Assembly: GCF_013410565.1 (NCBI RefSeq)
Contig: NZ_JACCFO010000001.1
Span: forward strand, 3,286,001-3,350,000
Length of the DNA: 64,000 nt
Direction of reading: 5' to 3'
From: Streptomonospora nanhaiensis
GTDB lineage: Bacteria; Actinomycetota; Actinomycetes; Streptosporangiales; Streptosporangiaceae
Shown piece after piece: positions 41,821-50,707 of the stretch. Within the stretch, counting starts at the first letter, position 1, and each line of letters begins with the position of its first letter. The notes below the pieces were generated by a model. That model searched no databases and had not been told where the DNA came from. It saw nothing but the letters and a program-made list of their open reading frames with translations. The position numbers and the translations under genes were made by a program.

Positions 41821-43736
41821 GACGCCACTCCCAGCGCGTTGTGGAGCTTGACCAACAGGCTAAGCGCGTCGCCGCCGGCGAAGCAGAACCCGTCCACAGG
41901 CGCGCCCTCGGGCACCGCCGAGGGCCGGCCCGCCAGCAGCACCAGTTCGGCGCCGGCCCGCTTGAGGGCGGCGGCCGCATCGGCGGCCTGGTCGGCGTAG
42001 ACCTTGTCGCTGGAGCACAGGCAGGCGATCCGCGCGCCGGAGGCGGCGAACGCGGCGGCGGCCTCGGCGGGGCCGCCGGCGGTGTCGCCGCCGACCGGCT
42101 CGACCCCCCCGGCGCGCAGCAGGTTCCCGGCGAACGCGGCGCGGGCGGTGTGCGCGGCCACGGGGCCCAGCGTGGCCAGGAAGACCCGGGGCCGCGCGCC
42201 GGTGGCGGCCAGGTGGGCGTCGGAGCGGTCGCGCAGCTCCTCGAAGTCCTCGGCGTAGCGGTGCGGGCGCAGCGCGGCGCGGGAGGCGGGCGGCGCCGCG
42301 GGCCCGGCGGGTGCGGCGGCGGGGTCGGCCGGGCGCTCGATGCGCGGCTCGTCCAGGTGGGGGAACTCGCTGACCCCGGTGATGGGGTCGCGCCGGTGCG
42401 CGAGGGCGTCGCGGCGCCGCCGCCAGACCTCATCGACGCGGTCGGCGACCAGTCCCGACGCCAGTGCCTCGGCCATGCCCCCGGCCGCCTCCACCTCCTG
42501 GAAGAACGCCCAGCCCGCGTGGTAGAGGTCGGCGGTGAGCCGCTCGACGTAGAAGGAGCCGCCCGCGGGGTCGACGACCCGCGCCAGGTGCGCCTCCTCG
42601 ATCAGCAGCGCCTGGGTGTTGCGGGCGATGCGGCGCGCGAAGTCGTCGGGCAGGCCCAGCGCGGAGTCGAACGGGCGCACGGTCACGGCGTCGGCGCCGC
42701 CCACGCCCGCGCCGAAGCAGGCGAGGGTGCCGCGCAGCATGTTGACGTAGGGGTCCCGGCGGGTGGCCATGGCCGCCGAGGTGGCGGCGTGCTGGTACAT
42801 GGCGGGGCGGTCGGGCCCCAGCCCGCACACCTGGAGGACCCGGTCCCACATGGCGCGCGCGGCCCGCAGCTTGGCGATGGTGAGGAACTGGTCGGCGCTC
42901 GCGGCGAAGCGGAACTCCAGGCGCCGCGCGGCGTCGGCGAGGTCGAGGCCGGCGGCGGTGAGCGCGCGCAGGTAGGCCGTGCCCGCCGCGACGGCCGCGC
43001 CCAGTTCCTGGGCCTCCGACCCGCCGGCGTCGTGGTAGGGGGTGGCGTCGGCGGTGACGAGCCGCAGCCGCGGGTGGCGGGCGGCGCGGCGGGCGGCGGC
43101 GCGGGCGGCGGTGTCGAGGTCGGCGGGCTCACCGGTGCGGGCGGCGGTGCTCAGCGGGTCGATGCCCAGGCCGCCGGTGACGGCGGTGTCGGGCAGGCCG
43201 CGGTCGCGCCAGGCGCGCAGCAGTTCCTCGGCGGCGGCCTCGTGGTGGGGGCCGGAGTCCAGGACGACCGGCGCGAGGTCGAGGTAGACGTCGGCGAGCA
43301 CCTCGCCGATGCCCTCCACGGGGACGCCGCCGGGTCCGGTCACCAGCCAGATCGCGCCCACCCCGTTCTCCAGGTCGGCCAGGACGGCGCGGCGCGCGCG
43401 GGCGGGGTCGGGGTCGCGGTGCTGCTGGCGGACCTCCCAGCCCTCGCCGACCGCGCCCTGGGGCCGGCCGCCGCGGGTGAACGGCGCGAGCCCCGGGTAG
43501 CCGGAGTCGGCGCCGTCCTCCTCGGTGTAGAGGGGGCGCAGCACGATCCCGTCGTAGGTGCGGGTGGCCAGGGCGTCCTCGGGCGCGGCGGTGTCGGGGG
43601 CGACCTCGGCACCGCTCTTGCGCAGCACTCCGGCGACGAGCTCGCGCCACCGCTCGCGCGTGGCCTCGGGGAACCCGGTCGCGAAGGCGGTGCCCTGACC
43701 CGGGGCGTTTCGCGGGCCGCTGTCCGGCATATCCAT
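41817..43736 (-). CDS. mutA: Methylmalonyl-CoA mutase small subunit
   Basis: The 639-residue protein is a mutase-fold paralogue without catalytic B12 binding: the C-terminal segment reads [16 protein letters not shown] where MutB has DGHDRG. It forms the heterodimer with MutB. The ATG at 43736 is eight bases after TACCAT on the minus strand and has no ribosome site, so the operon mRNA is probably leaderless. An ATG two codons later is possible. Confidence 0.93.
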   Translation of the reverse strand: MDMPDSGPRNAPGQGTAFATGFPEATRERWRELVAGVLRKSGAEVAPDTAAPEDALATRTYDGIVLRPLYTEEDGADSGYPGLAPFTRGGRPQGAVGEGWEVRQQHRDPDPARARRAVLADLENGVGAIWLVTGPGGVPVEGIGEVLADVYLDLAPVVLDSGPHHEAAAEELLRAWRDRGLPDTAVTGGLGIDPLSTAARTGEPADLDTAARAAARRAARHPRLRLVTADATPYHDAGGSEAQELGAAVAAGTAYLRALTAAGLDLADAARRLEFRFAASADQFLTIAKLRAARAMWDRVLQVCGLGPDRPAMYQHAATSAAMATRRDPYVNMLRGTLACFGAGVGGADAVTVRPFDSALGLPDDFARRIARNTQALLIEEAHLARVVDPAGGSFYVERLTADLYHAGWAFFQEVEAAGGMAEALASGLVADRVDEVWRRRRDALAHRRDPITGVSEFPHLDEPRIERPADPAAAPAGPAAPPASRAALRPHRYAEDFEELRDRSDAHLAATGARPRVFLATLGPVAAHTARAAFAGNLLRAGGVEPVGGDTAGGPAEAAAAFAASGARIACLCSSDKVYADQAADAAAALKRAGAELVLLAGRPSAVPEGAPVDGFCFAGGDALSLLVKLHNALGVAS

Positions 43737-43853
43737 ACTTTGAGATGGTAGGCAACCGTGCTGAAGATCACCTGAAGCGGGGGTCGCTCCCGTGTCAAGC
43801 CCGGCTCGCGCCGCTGTGTGCGGCGGTCTCGGGCGCGGGCCGACCGGGCGCGG

Positions 43854-45401
43854 CTACCCGCCGGTGCCGGTGGGCGCGCCGGGACCGGCCGTGCCGGCGG
43901 GCGGGAACACGAACCGCTGCCGCCCGCTGACGACGACGCTGTAGCCCCGCGCGGTGGCCGCCTCCACGTAGGCGTCGAGCCCTTCGGCGGCGACGTCCTT
44001 GGTGTCGGCCTCCAGCACCACCTGGGCCGTGGTGGGGTCGTCGGCGGCGCTGGAGTCGCCGTAGACGTAGCCGCCCAGGGCGAACGCGGGGGTGATCGCG
44101 CGCTCGGCCTCGTCCTCGAACTCCCAGCGGATCTCGCCGGCCGCGAGGTCGACGGCGATCAGCGGGGTGGCGCCGCTGGCCTGGGGCAGCAGCAGGGTGC
44201 GGGTGGCGGCGTCGTAGAGGGCCCCGCCCAGGGGGGCGGGCGCGTAGGGGTCGGCGGCGGGGTTGGCACCGGGTTCGACCAGGCTCCACAGGATCTCGCC
44301 GGTGCGCAGGTCGTGCAGCGACAGCACGGAGGGGTCCTCGGGCAGGCTCCAGCGCACCAGCACGGCGGGGCGGTCGGCGCCGCCGGAGGGCGCGGAGGCG
44401 GAGGGGCGGGGGGTCGCGGGCGCGCCGATGCCGCCGGAGGGCTTACCCGGTTCGGACGGCTCGGCGGACCCGGTGGCGCCGTGGTCCGCCGGTCCGGTGC
44501 CGGCGGGCAGGTCGAAGCCGCCGACGACCTGGGGCCGGGGCCGCTGGCCGGGGGCGGCGCCCGCGAGGTCGGGGTGCCGCCCGTCGACGTACCAGAGCAG
44601 GTCACCGGCGGAGTCCCCGCCGCCGTCCTCGTCGCCCTCGTCGCCGCCGCCGACCCCGCGCGCCTGGAGCAGCCCGGCGCCGTCGTCCAGCAGCAGCACG
44701 CCGCCGCGCGCGGCCACGGGCACGCCCAGGCGGTCGGGGTCGTCGCCGCGCTCGCCGCCGCCGGGGGGCTCCGCCGCCCCGCCCCCGTCCTCGTCTTCGC
44801 TGTTCCCGGCCTCGTCCTCGGGCGGCGGCTCGAAGGTGTAGTCCCACAGTTCGCGGCCCTCGGTGTCGAGCACGGTGTACTCGCCGTAGGGGTCGCCGGG
44901 GCTCCACCGCAGGGGGCGGCGCACGACCACTCCCCCCAGGAACTCCTCGCGGCCCTGGGTGCCGCGCCACACGGTGGCACCGGTGTCGTCGACCACCGCG
45001 GTGCGCCCCCGCTCGCCGGCCAGGACCAGGACCTCCGAGCCGTCGCCGTCGAGGGCGAACCGCTCGATGCGCCGCCGCCCCTGCCACAGCGCCTCGCCGG
45101 TCTCGGGGTCCATCAGCAGGTGCCGCTCCTCGCTGTTGGAGCTGATGAGGAACGCGTCGCCCAGGGAGTCGATGCGCACGCCCAGCTCGTCGCCGAGGAT
45201 GTCGGGGCCTTCGGCGCCGGGGCCGTGCAGGTGGCGCAGTGGTTCGCCGCCGACGCCGGGCGGCACCTCGCCCTCGAAGTCGGTGGGCAGGGGCGAGGGG
45301 GAGCTGTCGGGGCGCTCGGGCGGCCCGGCCGGGGTGCAGGCGGCGGCCAGCAGCACCGCCGCGGCGGCCACCGCCGGCGGACCCGATCGCCAGGTGCGCA
45401 T
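43854..45401 (-). CDS. PQQ/BamB-like beta-propeller lipoprotein
   Basis: The 515-residue precursor has a lipobox LAAAC (Cys near residue 22). Repeated blades of PQQ type follow, such as LLMDPETGEALW, VVDDTGATVW, LHDLRTGEILWSL and AVDLAAGEIRWEF. Two long acidic Gly/Pro/Ser inserts interrupt the propeller. It is probably a surface-anchored scaffold; no enzymatic residue set is visible. The ATG at 45401 follows GAGGGAG. Function unknown. Confidence 0.8.
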   Translation of the reverse strand: MRTWRSGPPAVAAAAVLLAAACTPAGPPERPDSSPSPLPTDFEGEVPPGVGGEPLRHLHGPGAEGPDILGDELGVRIDSLGDAFLISSNSEERHLLMDPETGEALWQGRRRIERFALDGDGSEVLVLAGERGRTAVVDDTGATVWRGTQGREEFLGGVVVRRPLRWSPGDPYGEYTVLDTEGRELWDYTFEPPPEDEAGNSEDEDGGGAAEPPGGGERGDDPDRLGVPVAARGGVLLLDDGAGLLQARGVGGGDEGDEDGGGDSAGDLLWYVDGRHPDLAGAAPGQRPRPQVVGGFDLPAGTGPADHGATGSAEPSEPGKPSGGIGAPATPRPSASAPSGGADRPAVLVRWSLPEDPSVLSLHDLRTGEILWSLVEPGANPAADPYAPAPLGGALYDAATRTLLLPQASGATPLIAVDLAAGEIRWEFEDEAERAITPAFALGGYVYGDSSAADDPTTAQVVLEADTKDVAAEGLDAYVEAATARGYSVVVSGRQRFVFPPAGTAGPGAPTGTGG

Positions 45402-45437
45402 GGCCGGTCACTCCCTCAAGTCGGACGTGGGGCAATC

Positions 45438-46088
45438 CTAGAACTCGCCGCCGCCGCCGGCCGCGCCGCCGGGTTCGACCTCGACCACCGCGCTGCCGGT
45501 GACCTCGCAGGACGCGTGCCCGCCGGTCGCCTCGGCCAGCCAGGCGCGAAACCCCGCCAGTCCGGGCTCGGGCACCGCCACGTCGATCCGCACGCCGTCG
45601 CCGTAGTGCACGCCGCGCACCGGGTAGCGGGAGTCGCGCAGGTCGCTCTCCAGCCGGCCCGCGCGCCGGTAGTCGGCGCTGACTTCCACGACCAGCAGGG
45701 TGCGCCGCTCCAGCACCCCGACCTCGTCCAGGGCCGCCGCCACGGCCGCGCCGTAGGCGCGGACGAGGCCGCCCGCCCCGAGCTTGACGCCGCCGAAGTA
45801 GCGGGTGACCACGGCGGCGGTGTCGGTGACGCCGCGCTGCCGCAGCACCTCCAGCATCGGCACCCCGGCCGTCCCCGAGGGCTCGCCGTCGTCGCTGGAG
45901 CGCTGCACCTGGCCGCCGGGCCCCAGCACGTAGGCCGAGCAGTTGTGGTTGGCGCCCCAGTGCAGCCGCCGCCGCTCGGCGATGAAGGCCCGGGCCTCGT
46001 CCTCGGAGCCCACGCGCGCGAGGGCGCACAGGAACCGGGACCTCTTGATGTGCAGCTCGTGCTCGCCGCCGCGCCTGATCGTTCGCAT
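45438..46088 (-). CDS. YigZ/IMPACT family protein (UPF0029)
   Basis: The 216-residue protein has the UPF0029 signature: RSRFLCALARV, AERRRLHWGANHNCSAYV, SSDDGEPSGTAGVPMLEVL and VVTRYFGGVKLGAGGLVRAYG. Homologues are linked to translation stress or peptide turnover, but the biochemical role is unsettled. The ATG at 46088 has GGGAGG close upstream. It diverges from the HTH gene at 46155. Confidence 0.9.
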   Translation of the reverse strand: MRTIRRGGEHELHIKRSRFLCALARVGSEDEARAFIAERRRLHWGANHNCSAYVLGPGGQVQRSSDDGEPSGTAGVPMLEVLRQRGVTDTAAVVTRYFGGVKLGAGGLVRAYGAAVAAALDEVGVLERRTLLVVEVSADYRRAGRLESDLRDSRYPVRGVHYGDGVRIDVAVPEPGLAGFRAWLAEATGGHASCEVTGSAVVEVEPGGAAGGGGEF

Positions 46089-46154
46089 GTCCTCCCAGAT
46101 CGTACGCTGGTGCGCCCGGCCGGGTTCGGGCGCGCGGCGGCGCAGAATGGGGGC

Positions 46155-46838
46155 ATGACCGAGACCGGGATCGACGCCCTGGGCGCGCTGGCCGAGCCGC
46201 TGCGCCGCAGCCTGTACCGCTACGTGGTGAGGAGCGGGGGCGAGGTCAGCCGCGCCGAGGCGGCCGAGGCGGTGGGCGCGCGGCGCACCCTGGTGGCGTT
46301 CCATTTGGACAAGCTGGTCGAGGCGGGGCTGCTGGAGGTCACCCGGCGCAAGGTGTCGGGCCGCGACGGGCCGGGGTCGGGCCGCCCCGCCAAGCTGTAC
46401 CGGCGCGCGCGCCGCGAGCACAGCGTGCAGCTTCCGCCGCGCGACTACGCCACGGCCGCCGCCGTGCTGGCCGAGGCGGTGCAGCGGGCGGGCGCCGAGG
46501 AGGCGGTGCACGCGGCGGCGCGCGAGGAGGGCGAGCGCCGGGGCGCCGAGCTGGCGGCGGAGGGGCCGGCGACCCCGGCCGCGCTCACCGCCTGGCTGGA
46601 GCGCCGGGGCTATGAGCCGGTGGAGGCGCCCGACGGCGCCGAGGTGCGCCTGCGCAACTGCCCCTTCCACGCCACCGCCGCGCGGTTCCCCCCGCTGGCC
46701 TGCGGGATGAACCTGGAGATGCTGCGCGGGGTGCTGGCCGGGGCCGGGGTCGAGGGGGTGGCGGCGCGGATGGCGCCGGGGCCGGAGGGGTGCTGCGTGG
46801 CCATCACGCGCACCGATTCCAAAACCAATGAATGTTGA
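46155..46838 (+). CDS. HTH regulator with C-terminal cysteine cluster (ArsR/SufR-like)
   Basis: The 227-residue protein has an N-terminal winged helix (LGALAEPLRRSLYRYVV ... RTLVAFHLDKLVEAGLLEV, about residues 6-75). Its C-terminal region has cysteines in RNCPFHA, LACGMN and EGCCVAI. The Cys layout recalls SufR-type Fe-S sensors, but cluster binding is an inference. The ATG at 46155 follows GGGGG. Its stop codon lies inside the -35 box of the DUF3291 gene, tying the two together. Confidence 0.78.
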   Translation: MTETGIDALGALAEPLRRSLYRYVVRSGGEVSRAEAAEAVGARRTLVAFHLDKLVEAGLLEVTRRKVSGRDGPGSGRPAKLYRRARREHSVQLPPRDYATAAAVLAEAVQRAGAEEAVHAAAREEGERRGAELAAEGPATPAALTAWLERRGYEPVEAPDGAEVRLRNCPFHATAARFPPLACGMNLEMLRGVLAGAGVEGVAARMAPGPEGCCVAITRTDSKTNEC

Positions 46839-46864
46839 CATAGAAGGCCGGTCCCGGACATGCT
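46835..46864 (+). promoter_or_regulatory. Promoter of the DUF3291 gene
   Basis: TTGACA (46835-46840) is 18 bases from CATGCT (46859-46864), which is seven bases before the ATG at 46872. The -35 overlaps the stop codon of the HTH gene. A leaderless mRNA is implied. Confidence 0.65.
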
Positions 46865-46871
46865 GGGCGCC

Positions 46872-47366
46872 ATGACCGACCACCACCTCGCCCAGCTCAA
46901 CATCGCCCGCATGCGGGCCCCCTTGGACGATCCGCTGATGGCGGACTTCGTCGCGCTCCTCGACCCCGTCAACGCCCTGGCCGAGGCCAGCCCGGGGTTC
47001 GTCTGGCGCCTGGTCGGCGAGGGGGAGTCCGACGCCACCTCGCTGCGCCCCTTCGGCCCCGACTGGATCGTCAACCTGACGGTGTGGGCCGACGTCGAGG
47101 CGCTGTGGAACTTCTCCTACCGCACCGACCACCTCGACCTCGTGCGCCGCCGCCGGTCCTGGTTCCACCTGCCCAAGGAGGCCCACATGGTGCTGTGGTG
47201 GATCCCGGCCGGGCACCTCCCCTCGGTCGAGGAGGCCGCCGAGCGGCTGGCCCGCCTGCGGGAGCACGGCCCCACCCCCGAGGCGTTCACCTTCGGCACG
47301 CGCTTCCCCGCCCCCGGGGCCGCCCCCGCCGCCCCTGCCGCCCCCTCCCCGGCCCCCGGCCCCTGA
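46872..47366 (+). CDS. DUF3291 domain protein
   Basis: The 164-residue protein matches DUF3291, a dimeric alpha/beta-barrel family related to small monooxygenase-like folds: LAQLNIARMRAPLDDPLM, VNLTVWADVEALWNFSYRTDH and MVLWWIPAGHLPSVEEA. The tail is Pro/Ala-rich. The ATG at 46872 was chosen because an earlier ATG (46860) falls inside the -10 box. It follows the Cys-rich HTH gene and may be its target. Function unknown. Confidence 0.82.
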   Translation: MTDHHLAQLNIARMRAPLDDPLMADFVALLDPVNALAEASPGFVWRLVGEGESDATSLRPFGPDWIVNLTVWADVEALWNFSYRTDHLDLVRRRRSWFHLPKEAHMVLWWIPAGHLPSVEEAAERLARLREHGPTPEAFTFGTRFPAPGAAPAAPAAPSPAPGP

Positions 47367-47466
47367 CGCCCCGCCCCGGCCCTCCGGGCGTTCCCCTGTG
47401 ACGGCGCGGTCGCGTTGGGTAGCGTTGCGGCTGACACCGCAGCACGATGCCGGGAGGGTAACCACC

Positions 47467-48093
47467 GTGTCCGCCATGCGAACCATCGCCGGAATCGCCG
47501 TCTGCGCCCTGCTCGCCGCGGGGAGCGCGGCCTGCGGCGGCGACCAGGACGGCGACGACCAGGGCGCAGCCGACCCCTCTCCCACGCTCGACGGCAGCCC
47601 CGCGGGCGGCGAGCCCGAGCGGGTGTCGGCCGAGGCGGAGTTCGCGCCCTACGGCCCCGACGTCGAGGCCGTCACCTACGACGAGCAGGCCGTGCCCGAG
47701 GGGGCGAGCGTCGAGGCGTCGGCCACCCGCAACGGCGCCGAGACCGAGTTCGTCCTGGCCGTCAACGGCCTGGAGCCCGACCGCGAGTTCGGCGCGCACC
47801 TGCACACCGAGCCCTGCGGGCCCAACCCCGACGACTCCGGCCCCCACTACCAGGACGAGCCCGCCCCCGAGGACGCGGCCAACGACCCCGAGTACGCCAA
47901 CGACGACAACGAGGTCTGGCTGGACTTCACCACCGACGCCGAGGGCACCGCCACCTCCGACACCGACGTCGACTGGGAGGTGCGCCCCGGCGAGGCCAAC
48001 TCCATCGTGATCCACGCCCACCACACCATGACCGAGGAGGGCCACGCCGGCGAGGCGGGCGACCGCCTGGGCTGCCTGAACTTCCCGATGTAG
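47467..48093 (+). CDS. Cu/Zn superoxide dismutase-like lipoprotein with altered zinc loop
   Basis: The 208-residue precursor has a lipobox SAAC (Cys near residue 22), an acidic linker, and an SodC-type domain. Copper-site segments are present: GAHLHTEPCG, HAHHTM and the Arg of GDRLGCLNF. The zinc loop is not canonical: after GPHYQ it reads DPEYANDDNEVWLDFTTDAEG, lacking the usual extra histidines and HxGDL pattern. It may be copper-only or inactive. The GTG at 47467 follows GGGAGGG. Confidence 0.8.
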   Translation: MSAMRTIAGIAVCALLAAGSAACGGDQDGDDQGAADPSPTLDGSPAGGEPERVSAEAEFAPYGPDVEAVTYDEQAVPEGASVEASATRNGAETEFVLAVNGLEPDREFGAHLHTEPCGPNPDDSGPHYQDEPAPEDAANDPEYANDDNEVWLDFTTDAEGTATSDTDVDWEVRPGEANSIVIHAHHTMTEEGHAGEAGDRLGCLNFPM

Positions 48094-48100
48094 GGGCGGC

Positions 48101-48130
48101 GGGGCGGGCGCCGGGCACGGCGCCCGCCCC
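48101..48130. terminator. Bidirectional terminator between SodC-like and YidC-like genes
   Basis: GGGGCGGGCGCC (48101-48112) pairs perfectly with 48119-48130 around a six-base loop between convergent genes. Confidence 0.7.
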
Positions 48131-48135
48131 GCGCC

Positions 48136-48879
48136 CTAGGCGGGCCCGCCGGCGCCCACCAGGCGCCGCAGCACCAGGCGCTCCGCCACCGTCCACGCCG
48201 TGGTCGCGGCCAGGTACAGCCCGGCGGCCAGCGGCACGAACGCCGCGAACACCACGGTGGTGTAGGACAGGTAGGACATCGCCGCCATCACCCGCGTCGC
48301 GGGCGCGTCCGGGTCGCCGTCCTCGGCCGCCCGCGCCATGGCGGGCAGGGTCAGGAAGCGGCGCGAGGCCCACGCCGTGGCGGCCAGGACGGCCAGCAGC
48401 ACCGCGAACACCAGCATCCGCGCCGGCTCCCCGGAGGCGAGCGCGTCGCCCAGCCCCGACCCCAGGGGCGCGCCGCCCAGCGTCGCGCCCAGCAGGTCGC
48501 CGCCGCCCCCGGCGCCGATGAACACCCCGTACAGCACGGCGAACACCGGGAGCTGGGCGAGCGTCGGCAGGCAGCCGGCGAGCGGCGAGGACCCCTCGGC
48601 GGCGTAGAGCTCGCGCTGCGCGGTCAGCAGCCGCTGGGGGTCGTCGGCGTGTTCGCGCTGCAGCTCCCGCAGGCGGGGCGCGAGTCGGGCGCGGGTCTGC
48701 TCGGCGCGCACCTGCGCCACGCTGAGCGGCAGCAGCGCGATCCGCACGAGGGCGGTCAGGCAGACCACCGCCGCGGCAGCGGCGGCGGCGCCCGCGACGG
48801 GCGCGAGCAGCACCGCGAGGCCGGCGACTGCGGTGTGGGTGAGTTCGACGGCGGCGGCGATCGGGGGGAACGCGTACAT
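48136..48879 (-). CDS. YidC/Oxa1-type membrane insertase paralogue
   Basis: The 247-residue protein has about five membrane helices and YidC landmarks: RIALLPLSVAQVRAEQTRARLAPRL with the cytoplasmic hairpin, GCLPTLAQLPVFAVLYGVF, and MAAMSYLSYTTVVFAAFVPLAAGLY. It is shorter than the housekeeping YidC and lies away from the rnpA-jag-rsmG region, so it is probably a second, accessory insertase. The ATG at 48879 has GAGGTG upstream. Confidence 0.87.
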   Translation of the reverse strand: MYAFPPIAAAVELTHTAVAGLAVLLAPVAGAAAAAAAVVCLTALVRIALLPLSVAQVRAEQTRARLAPRLRELQREHADDPQRLLTAQRELYAAEGSSPLAGCLPTLAQLPVFAVLYGVFIGAGGGGDLLGATLGGAPLGSGLGDALASGEPARMLVFAVLLAVLAATAWASRRFLTLPAMARAAEDGDPDAPATRVMAAMSYLSYTTVVFAAFVPLAAGLYLAATTAWTVAERLVLRRLVGAGGPA

Positions 48880-49152
48880 GGCGACACCTCGGGTCGGGAA
48901 AGGCCGGAAAGGGCCGGAAGGGGCGGGGTGGACGGGGATGGGCGGCGCGGGCCTTGGGACGGCGGACCCGCGCGGCGGAGGCGAACGGTCGGCGGCGGAC
49001 CGGACGGTACGGCGGCGCTCCCCGGCCCGGCACCCCTCAGCCGGATTCGGCCAGGTGCAAAGGCTCGTTGGAGGTGTGCCGCCGCTTGCAGGGGGTTCCG
49101 GCATGGCACACACTCAACGCGACACTTCGCAACTCAGTGTGATTGGAACCCC

Positions 49153-49548
49153 ATGCTCAGTCGCCTCGCCGCGTCCGTCGCGGCAGCGGGATCGGCCGCG
49201 GTCCTGACGATGGCCGCCGCCGCGCCGGCCGACGCCCAGGAGTCATCGAACCTGGAGATCACCGTCGAGCGCGTCCTGGCGGGCACCTTCGACCGCTTCT
49301 GGCTGAACTGCGCTCCGGACTTCGGCACCCATCCCGAGCCCGGCGCGGCCTGCGACCGCCTGCGGGCCCTGGACGGCGGCCTCGACCGCCTGCGCCCGGA
49401 GTACGTCCCCTGCCCCGGCGACCCCGACCCCGTACGGGTCGGCATCACCGGAACCTGGCGGGGCGAGGACCGGACGTTCACCGCGCACTACGCCAACTCC
49501 TGCTCCGTGCGCACGGTCGCCGCACCGGTGGTGCCGGTGGACGCCTAG
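49153..49548 (+). CDS. Subtilisin inhibitor-like (SSI family) protein with non-standard reactive site
   Basis: The 131-residue precursor has a signal peptide cleaved near APADAQE. The mature part matches the SSI family: LNCAPDFGTHPEPGAACDRL, then TGTWRGEDRTFTAHYANSC. The four cysteines (53, 67, 87, 117) fit the two disulphides. The reactive loop CPGDPDP places Gly89 at P1 and Asp90 at P1', unlike the Met-Val of classical SSI. Inhibition of subtilisin is therefore doubtful. The ribosome site is weak (GGAA). Confidence 0.85.
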   Translation: MLSRLAASVAAAGSAAVLTMAAAAPADAQESSNLEITVERVLAGTFDRFWLNCAPDFGTHPEPGAACDRLRALDGGLDRLRPEYVPCPGDPDPVRVGITGTWRGEDRTFTAHYANSCSVRTVAAPVVPVDA

Positions 49549-49615
49549 CCGTACTCGTAACGGAGCAGCGGATCCGGGCGGGCGCGCGGCGGGTGGACGG
49601 CGCCGCGGGAGCGGA

Positions 49616-49933
49616 TCAGCCGCAGCCGACCGCCGCCCGCGCGCCCGGCGCGCGGGCCCGGGGCTTGCCCGGGGTGTCGGGGGCGCGCACCGGCGGCACG
49701 GCGGCGCGGCCGGCCCGGTGCAGCAGGAACCGCAGGCGGCTGGCCTCGGCGGGGTCGGCCGACACCCGCCCGCGGGCGCCGCGCACGGCCGCCAGCAGCA
49801 GGGCCGCGCCCGCCGCCAGGACGGCGAGCACCGCGAACACGCCGAGGGCCGGACCGGCCGCGCCGGTCAGCCAGTCGAGGTCGGGAACCGGCACCGCGGC
49901 GGCGGCGCGCTGCAGCGCTGACGCGAACGCCAC
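49616..49933 (-). CDS. Small single-pass membrane protein, hypothetical
   Basis: The 105-residue product has one membrane helix (ALGVFAVLAVLAAGAALLLAAV, about residues 29-50), then a basic cytoplasmic tail rich in Arg, Ala and Pro. The GTG at 49933 has GAGGAG five bases upstream, which supports a real gene. No family recognised. Confidence 0.6.
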   Translation of the reverse strand: MAFASALQRAAAAVPVPDLDWLTGAAGPALGVFAVLAVLAAGAALLLAAVRGARGRVSADPAEASRLRFLLHRAGRAAVPPVRAPDTPGKPRARAPGARAAVGCG

Positions 49934-50082
49934 GGGCTCTCCTCTCGCCGTCGGTACCCCGGTGCGGCAGCAAGCCTACTCAACCGCGCGGCGCCGCGCC
50001 GCCCCCGCCCGCGCACCCCGATCACACCGATGTGGCGACACACCGGCGTCAATACCGGCGCGGCACGGTCCGCTGTAGCTAA

Positions 50083-50451
50083 ATGACAGGGAGTGACCGC
50101 CACCCGCTTCCCGTGAGGACCGTGAGCCCAGCCGTGCCCATCCGACCTGCCAACCTCGCCACCATGTCCGCCACCATCGCCGGCGCGCTGGCCGGCATGC
50201 GCGCCGGGGACGAACCCCCTCGGCCGGTCACGGTGGTGTTCGAGTCCGGGCACCGGCAGGTCGTCGAGGGCGGCGGCTGCCGCACCCTGGAGTCCGACCA
50301 GGGCGGCGTGGTCGCCATCGAGACCCAGGTGGCCACCAGGTACGCCCTGTTCGCCGGCACCTCCTGCCAGGGCGGGCGCGCCGTCGCCTCGGGCAGCGGG
50401 TCGGTGAGCTTCGGCGACCCGGTGCTGGCCGGGGCCATCGTCCTGGGCTGA
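50083..50451 (+). CDS. Small hypothetical protein
   Basis: The 122-residue frame has a core of beta-like segments: PVTVVFESGHRQVVEGGGCRTLES, GVVAIETQVATRYALFAGTSC and GSVSFGDPVLAGAIVLG. Two cysteines could form a disulphide. No signal peptide or known domain is seen. The start is uncertain: ATG 50083, an in-frame GTG at 50122, or ATG 50164. Confidence 0.5.
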   Translation: MTGSDRHPLPVRTVSPAVPIRPANLATMSATIAGALAGMRAGDEPPRPVTVVFESGHRQVVEGGGCRTLESDQGGVVAIETQVATRYALFAGTSCQGGRAVASGSGSVSFGDPVLAGAIVLG

Positions 50452-50707
50452 GGCCCGGCCGTTCGCCGCCGCCCCCCTCGCCGCGGCGGCGGGGCGGGCA
50501 CGGCGGTACAGCGGCAAGAACGGCGAAGGGGCGCGGACCGGACGCGGACGCGCCGACGGTTCCGCGCTGCGGGGGGAGGATGTGCGGCCGCCGCCCGGGG
50601 GTGCCGGGCGGGCGCGGGTCGCGCGCCCCGGACTCCGTCGGACGGGCGGCGGCCGCGGGCGGTGCGGTCAGCCGGCCTGGACGTCCGCGGCGGTGCCGGG
50701 CGAAGGC

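Noticed and set aside
39610-42000. 796-codon plus-strand open frame
   Set aside because: It runs antisense to mutB, whose own frame is fully conserved. GC-rich third positions create such frames.
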